Shown here: positions 28,089 through 37,530 of the stretch, piece by piece
Position numbering within the stretch: the stretch's first letter is position 1
Layout: the number at the start of each line of letters is the position of its first letter
Assembly: GCA_016790435.1 (NCBI GenBank)
Contig: JAEUPE010000038.1
Coordinates: forward strand, 61,932 to 125,931
Reading direction: 5' to 3'
DNA length: 64,000 nt
From: Rubrivivax sp.
Lineage (GTDB): Bacteria; Pseudomonadota; Gammaproteobacteria; Burkholderiales; Burkholderiaceae_C
The notes under the pieces: generated by a model
Database searches by the model: none
What the model saw: only the letters and a program-made list of their open reading frames with translations
Told to the model about the DNA's origin: nothing
Position numbers and translations under genes: made by a program

Positions 28089-30866
28089 GTGAGCATCTCC
28101 CGACCTGCCTTTGTCGTTGCCGTCCTCGTCCTGGCGCTCGTCTCGCTGTTGGGCTGCCGCGGAGACTCGGAGGACAAGCTCCTCGAGTCGGCCCAGTCCT
28201 TCATGGCGAAGAAGGAATACAAGTCCGCCACCATCCAGCTGAAGACGCTCCTGCAGCGCAACGCCGACTCGCCGAGCGCCCGCTACATGCTGGGCAAGGC
28301 GCTGCTGGAGACCGGTGATCCGGCTGGTGCACTGCTCGAGTTGCGCAAGGCGCGCGATCTTGCTCACCCAGACGACCAGGTCCTGCCCGACATGGCGCGC
28401 GCCATGCTGCTCACCGGCGAGCATGCTCGAGTCGTCTCGCAGTTCGGTACCACGGTGCTCGGCACCCCCGCCGCGCAGGCCGACCTCTACACCAGCGTGG
28501 CGATCGCGCACGCCGCCTCGACACAGATCGACAAGGCGAAGGAATCGCTCGCCCGTGCACTGCGCGCCAACCCGCAGTTCGCCCCCGCCCTGATCCTGCA
28601 GGCCCGCCTGAAGGCGGGCGAAAGCGACCTGGAAGGCGCTTTGAAGATCCTCGACGATGTGCTCGCGAGGGAAGCAGGCAACGAGCGCGCAGGAACGCTC
28701 AAGGGCGACCTGCTGTGGCGCGGCAAGCGGGACGAGGTGGGCGCCCTCGCCGCGCTGCGCAAGGTCATCGCTGCGGCGCCGGCGGCGGTCGGTGCACACG
28801 TCGCCCTGATCGGCATCCACGCCGAGCTCGGGCGCACGGCCGAGGCGAAGACACAGTTCCAGGCCCTCAAGAAAGCCGCCCCCAATCATCCGGACACCCT
28901 GTACATCGAGGGCCAGATCGCCTTGCAGGAGGGCAACGCGCAGGCTGCGCGCGACATCGCCACTCGCATGCTGAAGGCAATGCCCGATCATCCGCGCGTG
29001 CAGATGCTGGCCGGCGCCGCGGACTTCCGCCTGCGCGCATACAACCAAGCAGAGACCCATCTATCGCGCGCCCTACGGGCCATGCCGAACCACCTTGGCA
29101 CCCGCCAGTTGCTGGCCCAGACCTACCTGCGCACGCAGCAGCCGAACAAGGCCCTCGAGGTATTGGCGCCCGCGATCGAGCAGAAGGCCGTGGACGGCGC
29201 CACGCTCGCACTGGCCGGCGAGGCGCAGATGCTGCTCGGCGACGCCAAACGCGCCGACCAGCTGTTCCAGCTCGCGGCCAAGGCATCGCCGGGAGACCCG
29301 CGAGTACGCACAGCGTTGGCCCTGGCGCAATACGCCCGCGGGGAACCCCAGCCGGCGATCGATGCACTCGCGTCGATCGCCGCCGACGACACCGGCACGC
29401 GCGCCGACTTCGCGCTCATCTCGGCGCGACAGCGCGCGGGCGATGTGGCCGGGGCCATGAAGGCCATTGACGCCTTGCAGAAGAAGATGCCCGAGCGGCC
29501 CCTGCCTGACCTTCTGCGCGGCCGCCTGCTTCTGGCCAAGAAGGACACCGTGGGCGCCACCGCGGCATTCGAGGCAGCACTGAAGAAGGATGCGAAGTTC
29601 GTGCCGGCGGCATCGGCCCTGGCTGGACTGGACCTGGTCGCCGGCCGCAACGAAGCGGCCCGCAAGCGCATCCAGGACGTCGTCGCGGCCGATCCCAACA
29701 GCGTCCAAGCCCGCATGGCACTGGCGGAGGTGACTGCGCGCACGGGTGGCACCGGTGCCGAGGTGTCGCAGATCTTTGCCGCAGCCGTCAAGGCCAGCCC
29801 GGCGCAGCCTGAGCCGCGCCTGCTCTACGTCGATCACCTGCTGCGCATGGGCGACGCTCAGGCCGCGCTCATCGTGGCCCAGGACGGCATCGCGGCGCTG
29901 CCTGGGCACACCGACCTGCAGTCGGCGCTCGGTCGGGCCCAGATCGCCGCCGGCGACGCACGGCAGGCTGTGGGCACTTTCGGTCAGCTCGCTTCGAAAA
30001 ACCCCTCCGAGGCCATCCACCAGTTGCGGCTGGCCGAGGCGCATGTGATGGGCAAGGACCTGGCGGCCGCCCGCTCGGCGCTGCGCAAGGCGCTGGAGAT
30101 CGAGCCGGAGTCGCTCGCCGCCAGGCGTGGCCTCGCGGCACTGGCGCTGCAACAGGAGCGCCCCGACGAAGCGCGCGCCATCGCGCGCGAAATCCAGAAG
30201 TCGCGACCCAAGGAAGCCACCGGCTACCAGCTCGAAGGCGATGTCGAACGACAGCAGCGCAACTGGCCCGCTGCCGTGGCCGCGTACCGCAGGGCCTTTT
30301 CCATCGCACGCAGCACCGACCTGGCGATCCGGCTGCACCAGTCGCTCTTCGCAGGCGGGCAGAGGGCCGACGCGGACCGGCTCGTCGCCGACTGGCAGAA
30401 GGAGAACCCGAAGGACTTCGGCTTCAGCTACTACCTCGGCGACCTGGCGATGTCTCGCGCCGATTTCACCGCCGGCGAGAAACACTATCGCGCCGTGCTC
30501 GATGCGCAGCCGCGCAACGCGCTGGCGCTGAACAACGTCGCCTGGTTGATGGCCAAGCAAGGCAAGACCGGCGCGGTGCCACTGGCGGAGCAGGCCAACC
30601 AGATCCTCCCCAACCGGCCCCAGCTCATGGACACGTTGGCGACTGCACTCGCCGCCGAAGGCGAGGTCAAGCGCGCCATCGACGTGCAGAAGCGAGCCCT
30701 GCAGATCGACCGCAACGACCCGAACTTGCGGCTGAATCTCGCCCGACTGCATCTCAAGGCCGGCGAGAAGCCGCAGGCGCGCGCCGAGCTCGAGGATCTG
30801 GCCCGCCTCGGCGACCGCTTCCGCGCACAGGCCGAGGTGACGGAATTGCTGCGCCTGGCGCGGTGA
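28089..30866 (+). CDS. prsT: PEP-CTERM system TPR-repeat lipoprotein PrsT
   Basis: A 925-residue lipoprotein made almost wholly of tetratricopeptide-like helical repeats. The signal peptide (MSISRPAFVV to LVSLLGC) puts the lipidated cysteine at residue 23. Repeats such as ARYMLGKALLETGDPAGAL recur to the C-terminus. The GTG at 28089 was chosen because GAGGA lies 8 nt upstream and it gives a clean lipobox; the longer in-frame N-terminus is Pro/Arg-rich and not conserved-looking. It is the third gene of prsK-prsR-prsT and probably scaffolds the envelope export/sorting complex. Confidence 0.93.
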   Translation: MSISRPAFVVAVLVLALVSLLGCRGDSEDKLLESAQSFMAKKEYKSATIQLKTLLQRNADSPSARYMLGKALLETGDPAGALLELRKARDLAHPDDQVLPDMARAMLLTGEHARVVSQFGTTVLGTPAAQADLYTSVAIAHAASTQIDKAKESLARALRANPQFAPALILQARLKAGESDLEGALKILDDVLAREAGNERAGTLKGDLLWRGKRDEVGALAALRKVIAAAPAAVGAHVALIGIHAELGRTAEAKTQFQALKKAAPNHPDTLYIEGQIALQEGNAQAARDIATRMLKAMPDHPRVQMLAGAADFRLRAYNQAETHLSRALRAMPNHLGTRQLLAQTYLRTQQPNKALEVLAPAIEQKAVDGATLALAGEAQMLLGDAKRADQLFQLAAKASPGDPRVRTALALAQYARGEPQPAIDALASIAADDTGTRADFALISARQRAGDVAGAMKAIDALQKKMPERPLPDLLRGRLLLAKKDTVGATAAFEAALKKDAKFVPAASALAGLDLVAGRNEAARKRIQDVVAADPNSVQARMALAEVTARTGGTGAEVSQIFAAAVKASPAQPEPRLLYVDHLLRMGDAQAALIVAQDGIAALPGHTDLQSALGRAQIAAGDARQAVGTFGQLASKNPSEAIHQLRLAEAHVMGKDLAAARSALRKALEIEPESLAARRGLAALALQQERPDEARAIAREIQKSRPKEATGYQLEGDVERQQRNWPAAVAAYRRAFSIARSTDLAIRLHQSLFAGGQRADADRLVADWQKENPKDFGFSYYLGDLAMSRADFTAGEKHYRAVLDAQPRNALALNNVAWLMAKQGKTGAVPLAEQANQILPNRPQLMDTLATALAAEGEVKRAIDVQKRALQIDRNDPNLRLNLARLHLKAGEKPQARAELEDLARLGDRFRAQAEVTELLRLAR

Positions 30867-31705
30867 TGCGCCTGCGAGGGCGGCGCGCGCTTCTCCAGGG
30901 CGGCCTGAAGGCCGTCACATTGCTGCTGGCGGGAGGGGGGCAGGACATCGGCCTGGCGCAGCCCGGGGAAGCGCGCCCGGACCTGCGCGCCACCGTGGCC
31001 CGCGCCCGCCCCGCGGTGCTGCCGGTAGGCACCTACAGCGCCACCTCGAGCCCGCGTTTCGGCTTTCGCGGCAGCGGCTTCGTGGTCGGTGACGGTCACC
31101 TCCTCGCCACGAACGCGCATGTACTGCCTCCGCCGACGGAGGGTGAGTCCGGGCCGCGCCTGGCCGTGCTGGCGCAGACGGCGGCGCCCGGGCGCGAGGC
31201 GGGCGACCTGCGTTTCGCGAGCGTCGTCGCCATCGATCGCACGCATGACCTGGCGCTGCTGCGGCTGGACGGGCCGGCGCTGCAGGCACTGGTGCTGGCG
31301 CGCGGGGAGCCCGTGGCCGAAGGCAAGTCGATCGCCTTGATGGGCTTTCCGGTCGGTGGGGCGCTCGGGTTCTCGCCGGTCACGCACCGCGGCATCGTCG
31401 CCTCCGTCACCACGGTCGCGCTGCCGGCCCCCAGCGCAGCGCAACTCGACCCGCGTGCGGTGGCAAGGCTGCGCGCCGGCAATTTCGAGGTGCTTCAACT
31501 TGATGCGACGGCCTACCCGGGCAACAGCGGCGGCCCGGTGCTCGATGCCGACACCGGCGAGGTGGTCGGTGTCGTCAACATGGTGCTTGTGCGGGGCAGC
31601 CGCGAATCGGCACTCTCCGCGCCGACGGGCATCACCTACGCGATCCCGGTGCAGCACCTGCATGCGCTGGTCGCGGAAGCGGGGAGCAACGCACCGCGGC
31701 GCTGA
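30866..31705 (+). CDS. Trypsin-like serine protease, exported
   Basis: A 279-residue S1 family peptidase with the full triad: His85 (ATNAHVL), Asp128 (DRTHDLALL) and Ser221 (YPGNSGGPV). The N-terminus has RGRR followed by a short hydrophobic stretch (LKAVTLLLAGG), a probable signal, so it should act in the periplasm. There is no PDZ domain, unlike HtrA. The ATG at 30866 shares its A with the prsT stop (TGATG), so translation is coupled; GTG 30863 is an alternative. The position suggests a role in processing PEP-CTERM or export-complex proteins, which is inference. Confidence 0.85.
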   Translation: MRLRGRRALLQGGLKAVTLLLAGGGQDIGLAQPGEARPDLRATVARARPAVLPVGTYSATSSPRFGFRGSGFVVGDGHLLATNAHVLPPPTEGESGPRLAVLAQTAAPGREAGDLRFASVVAIDRTHDLALLRLDGPALQALVLARGEPVAEGKSIALMGFPVGGALGFSPVTHRGIVASVTTVALPAPSAAQLDPRAVARLRAGNFEVLQLDATAYPGNSGGPVLDADTGEVVGVVNMVLVRGSRESALSAPTGITYAIPVQHLHALVAEAGSNAPRR

Positions 31706-31743
31706 GCCGCGACGCGCGGCTGCACGGGCCGCGCGCCCTTGCG

Positions 31744-32751
31744 CTAGATCTTGTAGTACTCGCGATACCAGGCGACGAAGCGTCCGATGCCGGTGCGGAT
31801 GTCAGTGGCTGGCGAGAAACCCACCCACTCCTGCAGGGAGTCGACGTCGGCATAGGTGGCAGGCACGTCGCCGTCCTGCAGCGGCAGCAGGTTCTTCTCC
31901 GCCTTGCGACCGAGCGCCTCTTCGATGCAACCGATGAAGTCCATCAGCGGCACCGGGTTGTGGTTGCCGATGTTGAAGACGCGGAACGGCGCGTTGCTCG
32001 TGCCCGGGTCCGGCGTCTCGGCGCGATAGGCCGGGTTCGGCGCCGCGGTCCGGTCGAGCACGCGGATCACGCCTTCGACGATGTCGTCGACGAAGGTGAA
32101 GTCGCGCTGCATCCTGCCGTGGTTGAAGACGTCGATCGCGCGCCCTTCGAGGATGGCCTTGGTGAAGAGGAAGAGCGCCATGTCCGGCCGCCCCCAGGGC
32201 CCGTAGACGGTGAAGAAGCGCAAGCCCGTGGTCGGCAGGCCGAAGAGGTGGCTGTAGGTGTGCGCCATCAGCTCGTTGGCCTTCTTGGTCGCCGCGTACA
32301 TGCTCACCGGGTGGTCGACGCTGTCGTGCTCGGAGAACGGCATGCGCGTGTTGCCGCCATACACGCTGGAGCTCGAGGCGTACACGAGATGGGCCACGGC
32401 GTTGTGCCGGCAACCCTCCAGCACGTTCATGAACCCGACCACGTTGCTGTCGATGTACGCGTGCGGGTTCTTCAGCGAATAGCGGACGCCTGCCTGGGCG
32501 GCCAGGTGAATGACGCGGTCGAACTTCTCGGCCGCGAAGAGCGCCTCCATGCCCCCCCGGTCGGCGACGTCGAGCTTGACGAACCGGAAGCGCGGGTGCG
32601 GCGTGAGCCGCGCCAGGCGGTCGAGCTTGAGTTGCACCTCGTAGTAGTCATTCAGGTTGTCGAGGCCGACCACCTCGTCGCCGCGGGCCAACAGGCGCAA
32701 CGTGGCGGTGCTGCCGATGAAGCCGGCAGCGCCGGTGACCAGTACTTTCAT
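31744..32751 (-). CDS. NAD-dependent UDP-sugar 4-epimerase (UDP-glucuronate type)
   Basis: A 335-residue short-chain dehydrogenase/epimerase. The NAD motif GAAGFIG is at 7-13 and the catalytic Tyr152-x3-Lys156 is in MYAATKKAN. The conserved [16 protein letters not shown] and [17 protein letters not shown] segments match UDP-glucuronate 4-epimerases of capsule and LPS clusters. It could interconvert UDP-GlcA/UDP-GalA or their N-acetylated forms, in line with the dehydrogenase at 6718. The ATG at 32751 begins the Rossmann strand. It is monocistronic on the minus strand, convergent with the protease gene and divergent from the PEP-CTERM gene at 32899. Confidence 0.92.
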   Translation of the reverse strand: MKVLVTGAAGFIGSTATLRLLARGDEVVGLDNLNDYYEVQLKLDRLARLTPHPRFRFVKLDVADRGGMEALFAAEKFDRVIHLAAQAGVRYSLKNPHAYIDSNVVGFMNVLEGCRHNAVAHLVYASSSSVYGGNTRMPFSEHDSVDHPVSMYAATKKANELMAHTYSHLFGLPTTGLRFFTVYGPWGRPDMALFLFTKAILEGRAIDVFNHGRMQRDFTFVDDIVEGVIRVLDRTAAPNPAYRAETPDPGTSNAPFRVFNIGNHNPVPLMDFIGCIEEALGRKAEKNLLPLQDGDVPATYADVDSLQEWVGFSPATDIRTGIGRFVAWYREYYKI

Positions 32752-32898
32752 GGGGAAGATTCTGTCATTCGCATCGGGACGGCCCACGGGCAGGTTCGCG
32801 CTGGCCGAGGGATACGCCACGACCGTCGCGCTTTTCGCCCGCTTCGGTTGTGTTTCGTCGGCTAGTCTTGCAGCTTGATGCAATGTCACGAGTTCGAC

Positions 32899-33882
32899 AT
32901 GACGTACTTCACGCTTCTTCCACCAGACTCGACGAGCCCCAAGGCGCCGCGCCGCGGCGCGCTCGGCCGGGTTGGGCAACTGCTGGCGGCAGCGGCCACC
33001 GTTCTCGCACTGGCCCAGCCCGCCGGCGCGGCCTACGTGCTCGCACCGCAGTACTCGGGCGACTTCGGCGCGGGCGCCGGGGTCGACGCCGAGTTCCACC
33101 GCATCCGGAACGACTGGAGCGGCAGTGCCGTGTTGTGGGACGAGACCAACCTCCGGTTTGGGGCCGGCGTACCGATCGGCACCTTTCCCTGGGGGACGGG
33201 TCTCTGGGGCCAGGTCGACTGGGCCGCCGTGCAGCAGGCCGCGGCTGGCGAGTTGAGTGCTGCCAGCGGCGCGATCGTGCAGAGCTTCGAGGGCGCGCTG
33301 CCCGCCATCAACCATGCCAACTCGCGCTACAGCGAGTGCTACACCGCCACCTGGGGCCCGGCAGCCCTGGTGCCCTTCTTCGCACCGGCTGCGCCCTTGG
33401 GCAACTGCGACAATGGCGAGGCAGGTGACCCGGCACAGCAGAACTGGACCGCCCGCTACAGCGGCTTCATCCGCATCACGGACCCCGGCGAGTACAACTT
33501 CAGCGTGTTGCACGACGACGGCTTCTTCTTCCGGCTCATCGGTGCGGACGGTGCCGAACTGGGCATCGGCCGCGATTTCCTGAACCCGCGCGATCGGGTC
33601 GGATTCGACCAGAACCTGGTGTTGGGAGAGGGCCTCTACGGTTTCGAACTCGGCGCCTGGAACCGGGCCGGTGCCGGCGTTGTCGACCTGCGTTGGACCA
33701 GCGGTTGCAGCAATGGTTGCGAGTGGACCCTTCTGCCGAGCGAGAACCTGCTCACCGCAGCCCAGGTGCCCGAGCCGTCGGCGGCGGCACTCGTGCTGCT
33801 CTCATTGCTGGCCGCCTGGCTGGCTCATCCGCGGCGCCTGTCGCGCTGGCGCCGCTCTAGGTGCTCTCGCCCCGGCGTATAG
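32899..33882 (+). CDS. PEP-CTERM protein with PA14-like domain
   Basis: A 327-residue exported protein. The signal peptide ends near GAA (about 46). The middle section (about 160-285) resembles a PA14 carbohydrate-binding/adhesion domain: [20 protein letters not shown], then [14 protein letters not shown]. The sorting tail begins [12 protein letters not shown], continues as a hydrophobic helix and ends in an unusually long Arg/Ser-rich stretch of about 20 residues. ATG 32899 was chosen (GAG 6 nt upstream); ATG 32878 is possible. No sigma-54 promoter was found upstream. It overlaps the PgaD-like gene by 22 bp, suggesting joint expression with the Pga-like set. Confidence 0.82.
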   Translation: MTYFTLLPPDSTSPKAPRRGALGRVGQLLAAAATVLALAQPAGAAYVLAPQYSGDFGAGAGVDAEFHRIRNDWSGSAVLWDETNLRFGAGVPIGTFPWGTGLWGQVDWAAVQQAAAGELSAASGAIVQSFEGALPAINHANSRYSECYTATWGPAALVPFFAPAAPLGNCDNGEAGDPAQQNWTARYSGFIRITDPGEYNFSVLHDDGFFFRLIGADGAELGIGRDFLNPRDRVGFDQNLVLGEGLYGFELGAWNRAGAGVVDLRWTSGCSNGCEWTLLPSENLLTAAQVPEPSAAALVLLSLLAAWLAHPRRLSRWRRSRCSRPGV

Positions 33883-34412
33883 CCTCGCCTCGCGGCGCCG
33901 GCCTGGGTGGCTGGCGTCGCCTGGCGCACGGGCTGGCCATCGTTGCCGGCTGGGTGCTCTTCTTCTGGGGTTGGCGCCGCGTGCTGGCCGCCACGCCCGA
34001 TTTCGCCCAACTGCGGCTGCTGATGCTTGGCGCGGCTGTCGTGGTGCCCGTGGTCACCATCTCGTGGATCCTGCACAACCGCGGCATTCACCGCCGCAAA
34101 GGCCCACGTCGCCATGTAGCGACCGCCAGACTCGAATACGGCGTCGACTTCAACGGTCGCAGGATCGTCGCTGATTTCCGCGCGCTCGCCCAGGCGCGCC
34201 ATGTTCAGATCGTCGTTGAAGGCGCTCGCAAGGAGTACCTTGTCGAGGCCACCGACCCGCCACGCGACGGCGCGCGCGGCGCCGCCGGAACACATGAGGT
34301 GCGTGTCGGTCGACTGGATGTCGCGGAACGAGCCAGCCACCGCGCCACGGCTCCCGCGGGCAGCGAGGAGCCTTCCTCCTCAGGCGACCGAGACGCGCCA
34401 ACCACGCCATGA
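33861..34412 (+). CDS. PgaD-like small inner-membrane protein
   Basis: A 183-residue protein with two transmembrane helices (about 21-43 and 52-72) and a basic cytoplasmic segment (HNRGIHRRKGPRRH), then a hydrophilic C-terminal region. Size, topology and position directly before a PgaC-like synthase resemble PgaD, the c-di-GMP-responsive partner of poly-N-acetylglucosamine synthase. Sequence similarity to PgaD is weak by eye, so the name rests mainly on context. GTG start at 33861; ATGA overlap with the synthase gene. Confidence 0.65.
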   Translation: MLSPRRIASPRGAGLGGWRRLAHGLAIVAGWVLFFWGWRRVLAATPDFAQLRLLMLGAAVVVPVVTISWILHNRGIHRRKGPRRHVATARLEYGVDFNGRRIVADFRALAQARHVQIVVEGARKEYLVEATDPPRDGARGAAGTHEVRVGRLDVAERASHRATAPAGSEEPSSSGDRDAPTTP

Positions 34413-35707
34413 CGCTCGAGACCCTGCTGCTCGCGGTCCAGTCCTCACCAGCGTACTGGGTGGTGCTGGTCTTCTTTGCCGCCTACCCCATCGTGACCAG
34501 CATCATGTGGATCATCACGGCGCTGCTGTTCCGCTGGCGCTGGGAGAACGCGACCCCTCCACCACCGCCGGACGTGCTGACGTCACCCGGCTCGGCCGCG
34601 ACCTTGCGACCCCCTGTGCCCTTCGTCACCGTGCTGGTGCCGGCGCACGACGAGGAGGCGGTGATCGCGCGCTCGGTGACCGCGATGCTGGCCCTCGACT
34701 ACCCCGCCTTCGAAGTCATCGTCGTCGACGACGGCTCGAGCGACGGCACGCTGGCGGCGCTGGCGCCGCTCATGGGCGACACGCGCCTGCGCCTCGTGCG
34801 CAAGAGCGTCAATGAAGGCAAGGCGATGGCGATGAACGACGCCCTGCCGCTGGCACGCGGCGAGATCCTGCTCGCGCTCGACGCCGACGCCGAACCCGAT
34901 GTGCAGTTGCTCAACTGGGTCGTGCCGCACTTCGACTCGCCGCGCGTGGCCGCCGTGACCGGCAATCCGCGCGTGCTCAACACGACGACCTTCCTCGCCC
35001 GCCTGCAGTCCGTGGAGTTCTCTTCCATCATCAGCCTGCTGCGCCGCGCGCAGCGCATCTGGGGCCGCATCGTCACAGTCTCGGGCGTGGTGGCGGCGCT
35101 GCGCAAGAGCGCCGTCGTCGACGTGGGTGGCTTCAGCCCGAACATGCCCACCGAAGACATCGAGCTCACGTGGAAGCTGCAGAAGCGCCACTACGACGTG
35201 CGCTACGAGCCGCGTGCCATCTGCTGGATGACGGTGCCGCAGAGCTACCGCGGCCACTTCCACCAGCGCCTGCGCTGGGCGCGTGGCCTGGCGCAGGTGC
35301 TGCACAAGCACCGCGATGTGCTCACCACCTGGAACTGCCGCCGCCTGTGGCCGGTGTTCGTGGAGTCGGCGCTGTCCATCCTGTGGTCGCTGTGCTTTGT
35401 CTTCCTCACGACGCTGTGGATCGTGTCGTATGCGGTCGGGCTGCCACCGGTGGGTGCCAGCCCCATCCCCAACCTCTGGGGCATGTCGATCGCCACGCTC
35501 TGCCTGGCCCAACTGACCACTGGTGTACTCATCGACCGCCGCTACGACCCGCAGGTGCTGCGCTACCTGCCCTACGCCGTGTGGTACCCGATCGTCTATT
35601 GGGCCCTGCTGGCCTTGACCACCGTGATCGCCATGCCCTACCTTTTCAGGCGGCCGCGCGCGCAGGCCGTGCGCTGGCAGACGGCCCGCACCGGCAAGGC
35701 GGCATGA
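34409..35707 (+). CDS. PgaC-like processive GT2 polysaccharide synthase
   Basis: A 432-residue inner-membrane glycosyltransferase family 2 enzyme that polymerises and translocates a beta-linked polymer, probably poly-N-acetylglucosamine-like. Two hydrophobic N-terminal segments lead to the GT-A domain with VVDDGSSDG (Asp107/108), ALDADAEPD (DxD 158-160), TED (248-250) and QRLRW (286-290), the full processive-synthase set. C-terminal membrane helices follow (about 310-345, 365-415). It is framed by PgaD-like and PgaA-like genes with 4-bp overlaps on both sides, a tight three-gene unit. Confidence 0.88.
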   Translation: MTLETLLLAVQSSPAYWVVLVFFAAYPIVTSIMWIITALLFRWRWENATPPPPPDVLTSPGSAATLRPPVPFVTVLVPAHDEEAVIARSVTAMLALDYPAFEVIVVDDGSSDGTLAALAPLMGDTRLRLVRKSVNEGKAMAMNDALPLARGEILLALDADAEPDVQLLNWVVPHFDSPRVAAVTGNPRVLNTTTFLARLQSVEFSSIISLLRRAQRIWGRIVTVSGVVAALRKSAVVDVGGFSPNMPTEDIELTWKLQKRHYDVRYEPRAICWMTVPQSYRGHFHQRLRWARGLAQVLHKHRDVLTTWNCRRLWPVFVESALSILWSLCFVFLTTLWIVSYAVGLPPVGASPIPNLWGMSIATLCLAQLTTGVLIDRRYDPQVLRYLPYAVWYPIVYWALLALTTVIAMPYLFRRPRAQAVRWQTARTGKAA

Positions 35708-37335
35708 GCCCGATCCGCGCCAGCGGCCCGGTCGCGGGCCACCTGGGTCGCTTGGGCCACCTCAGCCGCTTGGGCCATTCACGACTCGTGGGAGCCTTGT
35801 GTGTTGCAGCCCTGTGCGGCGGACCGCCACCGGCCGCTGCGCAAGACACACCCTCGGCCGGCTCGGTCGCGCGCCAGGCGCAAGCCGGCCCGGGCACCGA
35901 TCTGGCCGCGGCGCGCGCCGCCACCGACCGCCGCGACTACGCGGCCGCCTTGGCGCTCTACGAGCAACTCGTGCAGCAGGCGCCATCGAACGCCGACCTC
36001 CTGATCGAGGCGGCGCGCGTCTTCGGCTGGGCCGACCGCAACCTCCGTTCGGCCGAGCTGTACCGCCAGGCACTCGCCGCTGCGCCGTCCCGGAGAGCGG
36101 ACATCGTGCCCTCGCTCGCCTGGCAGACCCTCTGGTCGGCCGACGCAACGACCGCACTGCCCCTGTTCGAGGAAGCTGCGGCGTTTCGGCCGGGAGATCG
36201 TTCGCTCGGTTGGGCCCTGGGCCATGCGCTCAATGCCGCCGGCCGCCATCGCGAAGCCATCGCGACTTTCCGTCGGTGGGCACCGCCCACATCCGAGGCC
36301 GAGCGCCTCGATCTCGCCAAAGCCTGGCGCTGGGCGGGCTACGAAGACCGCGCCTGGCCCCTGGTGCGCGAGGCCGCCAGTTCGGAGGCCGCGTGGCTGC
36401 GCGACTACCGTGTGGCGCGCGATGTCGCACCCTATGCCTTCGGTTCGTTCGAGGTGGCTGAAGATCGCGACACGCTGCGCAGCCGAAGCTTCTCGCTCGG
36501 TGCCGGCCTGCAACCGATCGCGCAAGCCAACATCGAGCTTGGCGGGCGCCGGCTCGACCTCGACGACGACTACGGCGCCGCAGCGGCAAGCACCTTCGAG
36601 GCCTCGGCCCGACTTCGCCTCGGAGAGCCCGACTCGCCCGGCGGCACATGGTGGCCGCAGCTCGTGCTGCGATCGCATCGCATCGGCTCCTGGCACCCCT
36701 TCACCTCGACCGTCAGAGTGAAGTGGGTCCCGGCCGATCGCTGGCGTGTCGATGCCGAGCGCACGCGCGAACTCGTCGAGACACCGCGCGCTTTCGCCAA
36801 CCGGGTGCACGTTGACGTGACATCGCTCGGCGCCGACTGGCGGCGCGACGAGCGCCTGGCCCTCGCGGGCGCCTTGGCCCATCTGCGCTTCGACGACGGC
36901 ACGCAGCGCGAGCGCCTCGTCGCCCGCGGCGAGTGGGCGGTGCTCACTCGGCCCCGCTGGACCGTCGGCGCCGAATGGAGCCGGTTCGAACGAATGCACG
37001 AAGGCGCGCCGGGGTCGGATGCCCGCGGCTACTGGAACCCTCGGCGCTACGAGGAAACGCGCCTCGTCAGCGGCATCACGTGGGAACAGCGCCCTTGGGA
37101 GTTGCAGGCCCGTGCAGGCCTCGCCCGTTCACGCGAGGTCGACGGTGTCGGCACGGCCAGCAGCGGCGCACCGCACCTCTGGGAGTTGGCGGCAGCCTGG
37201 GACCCCGCCCCGGCCTGGCGCCTGCGCGCCTCGGCGGGCGGCTCGGGCCAGGCGCTCGGTCTCGGCAGTTCCGGCGGCTCCGGCGCCAGGTATTGGCGCC
37301 GCTGGGCACAACTGGGCTTGCACGCCTGGTTCTGA
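35704..37335 (+). CDS. PgaA-like outer-membrane export porin (TPR + beta barrel)
   Basis: A 543-residue secreted protein with a signal peptide ending near AAAQ (about 47). TPR-like helical repeats (about 65-230, e.g. YAAALALYEQLVQQAPSNADLL) are followed by alternating beta strands to a C-terminal Phe (QLGLHAWF), typical of outer-membrane barrels. This architecture matches PgaA, which lets the polymer out through the outer membrane; it is shorter than E. coli PgaA (about 800 residues). Start ATG overlaps the synthase stop (ATGA). No PgaB-type deacetylase is adjacent. Confidence 0.75.
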   Translation: MSPIRASGPVAGHLGRLGHLSRLGHSRLVGALCVAALCGGPPPAAAQDTPSAGSVARQAQAGPGTDLAAARAATDRRDYAAALALYEQLVQQAPSNADLLIEAARVFGWADRNLRSAELYRQALAAAPSRRADIVPSLAWQTLWSADATTALPLFEEAAAFRPGDRSLGWALGHALNAAGRHREAIATFRRWAPPTSEAERLDLAKAWRWAGYEDRAWPLVREAASSEAAWLRDYRVARDVAPYAFGSFEVAEDRDTLRSRSFSLGAGLQPIAQANIELGGRRLDLDDDYGAAAASTFEASARLRLGEPDSPGGTWWPQLVLRSHRIGSWHPFTSTVRVKWVPADRWRVDAERTRELVETPRAFANRVHVDVTSLGADWRRDERLALAGALAHLRFDDGTQRERLVARGEWAVLTRPRWTVGAEWSRFERMHEGAPGSDARGYWNPRRYEETRLVSGITWEQRPWELQARAGLARSREVDGVGTASSGAPHLWELAAAWDPAPAWRLRASAGGSGQALGLGSSGGSGARYWRRWAQLGLHAWF

Positions 37336-37397
37336 GCCGGGTCGCGGTGCCAGCGGTCGCGCAGGCGATGCGCGGGCACGATTGGGGCGTGCGGCGT

Positions 37398-37413
37398 TGG
37401 GCCCCCGGTTGCG
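37398..37413 (+). promoter_or_regulatory. Weak sigma-54-like element upstream of acyl carrier gene
   Basis: TGGGCCCCCGGTTGCG keeps the essential GG-N10-GC spacing and TTGC but differs from consensus at two positions of the -24 box. It would give a leader of about 105 nt to the ATG at 37531. Confidence 0.3.
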
Positions 37414-37487
37414 CTGTTGCCGGCATTCGGGCCGTGAAGGAGTTGTCAGGCCCCTGGCCGCACCCGGGCGCACGGAGGCGCGGTACC

Positions 37488-37493
37488 TAGAAT
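37488..37493 (+). promoter_or_regulatory. Possible -10 element (TAGAAT) for acyl carrier operon
   Basis: TAGAAT lies 38 nt before the ATG at 37531. No convincing -35 box is seen at 16-18 bp upstream. The surrounding CCTAGAATCG resembles the CCTACAATCG before the gene at 19583. Confidence 0.35.
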
Positions 37494-37530
37494 CGTCCGC
37501 TTTGTCTGCAGCTCATTTGGAGCGAAGAAG

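Noticed and set aside
32752-33513. Upstream extension of the epimerase frame.
   Set aside because: It runs antisense through the PEP-CTERM gene and shows no homology; the Rossmann fold starts at 32751.
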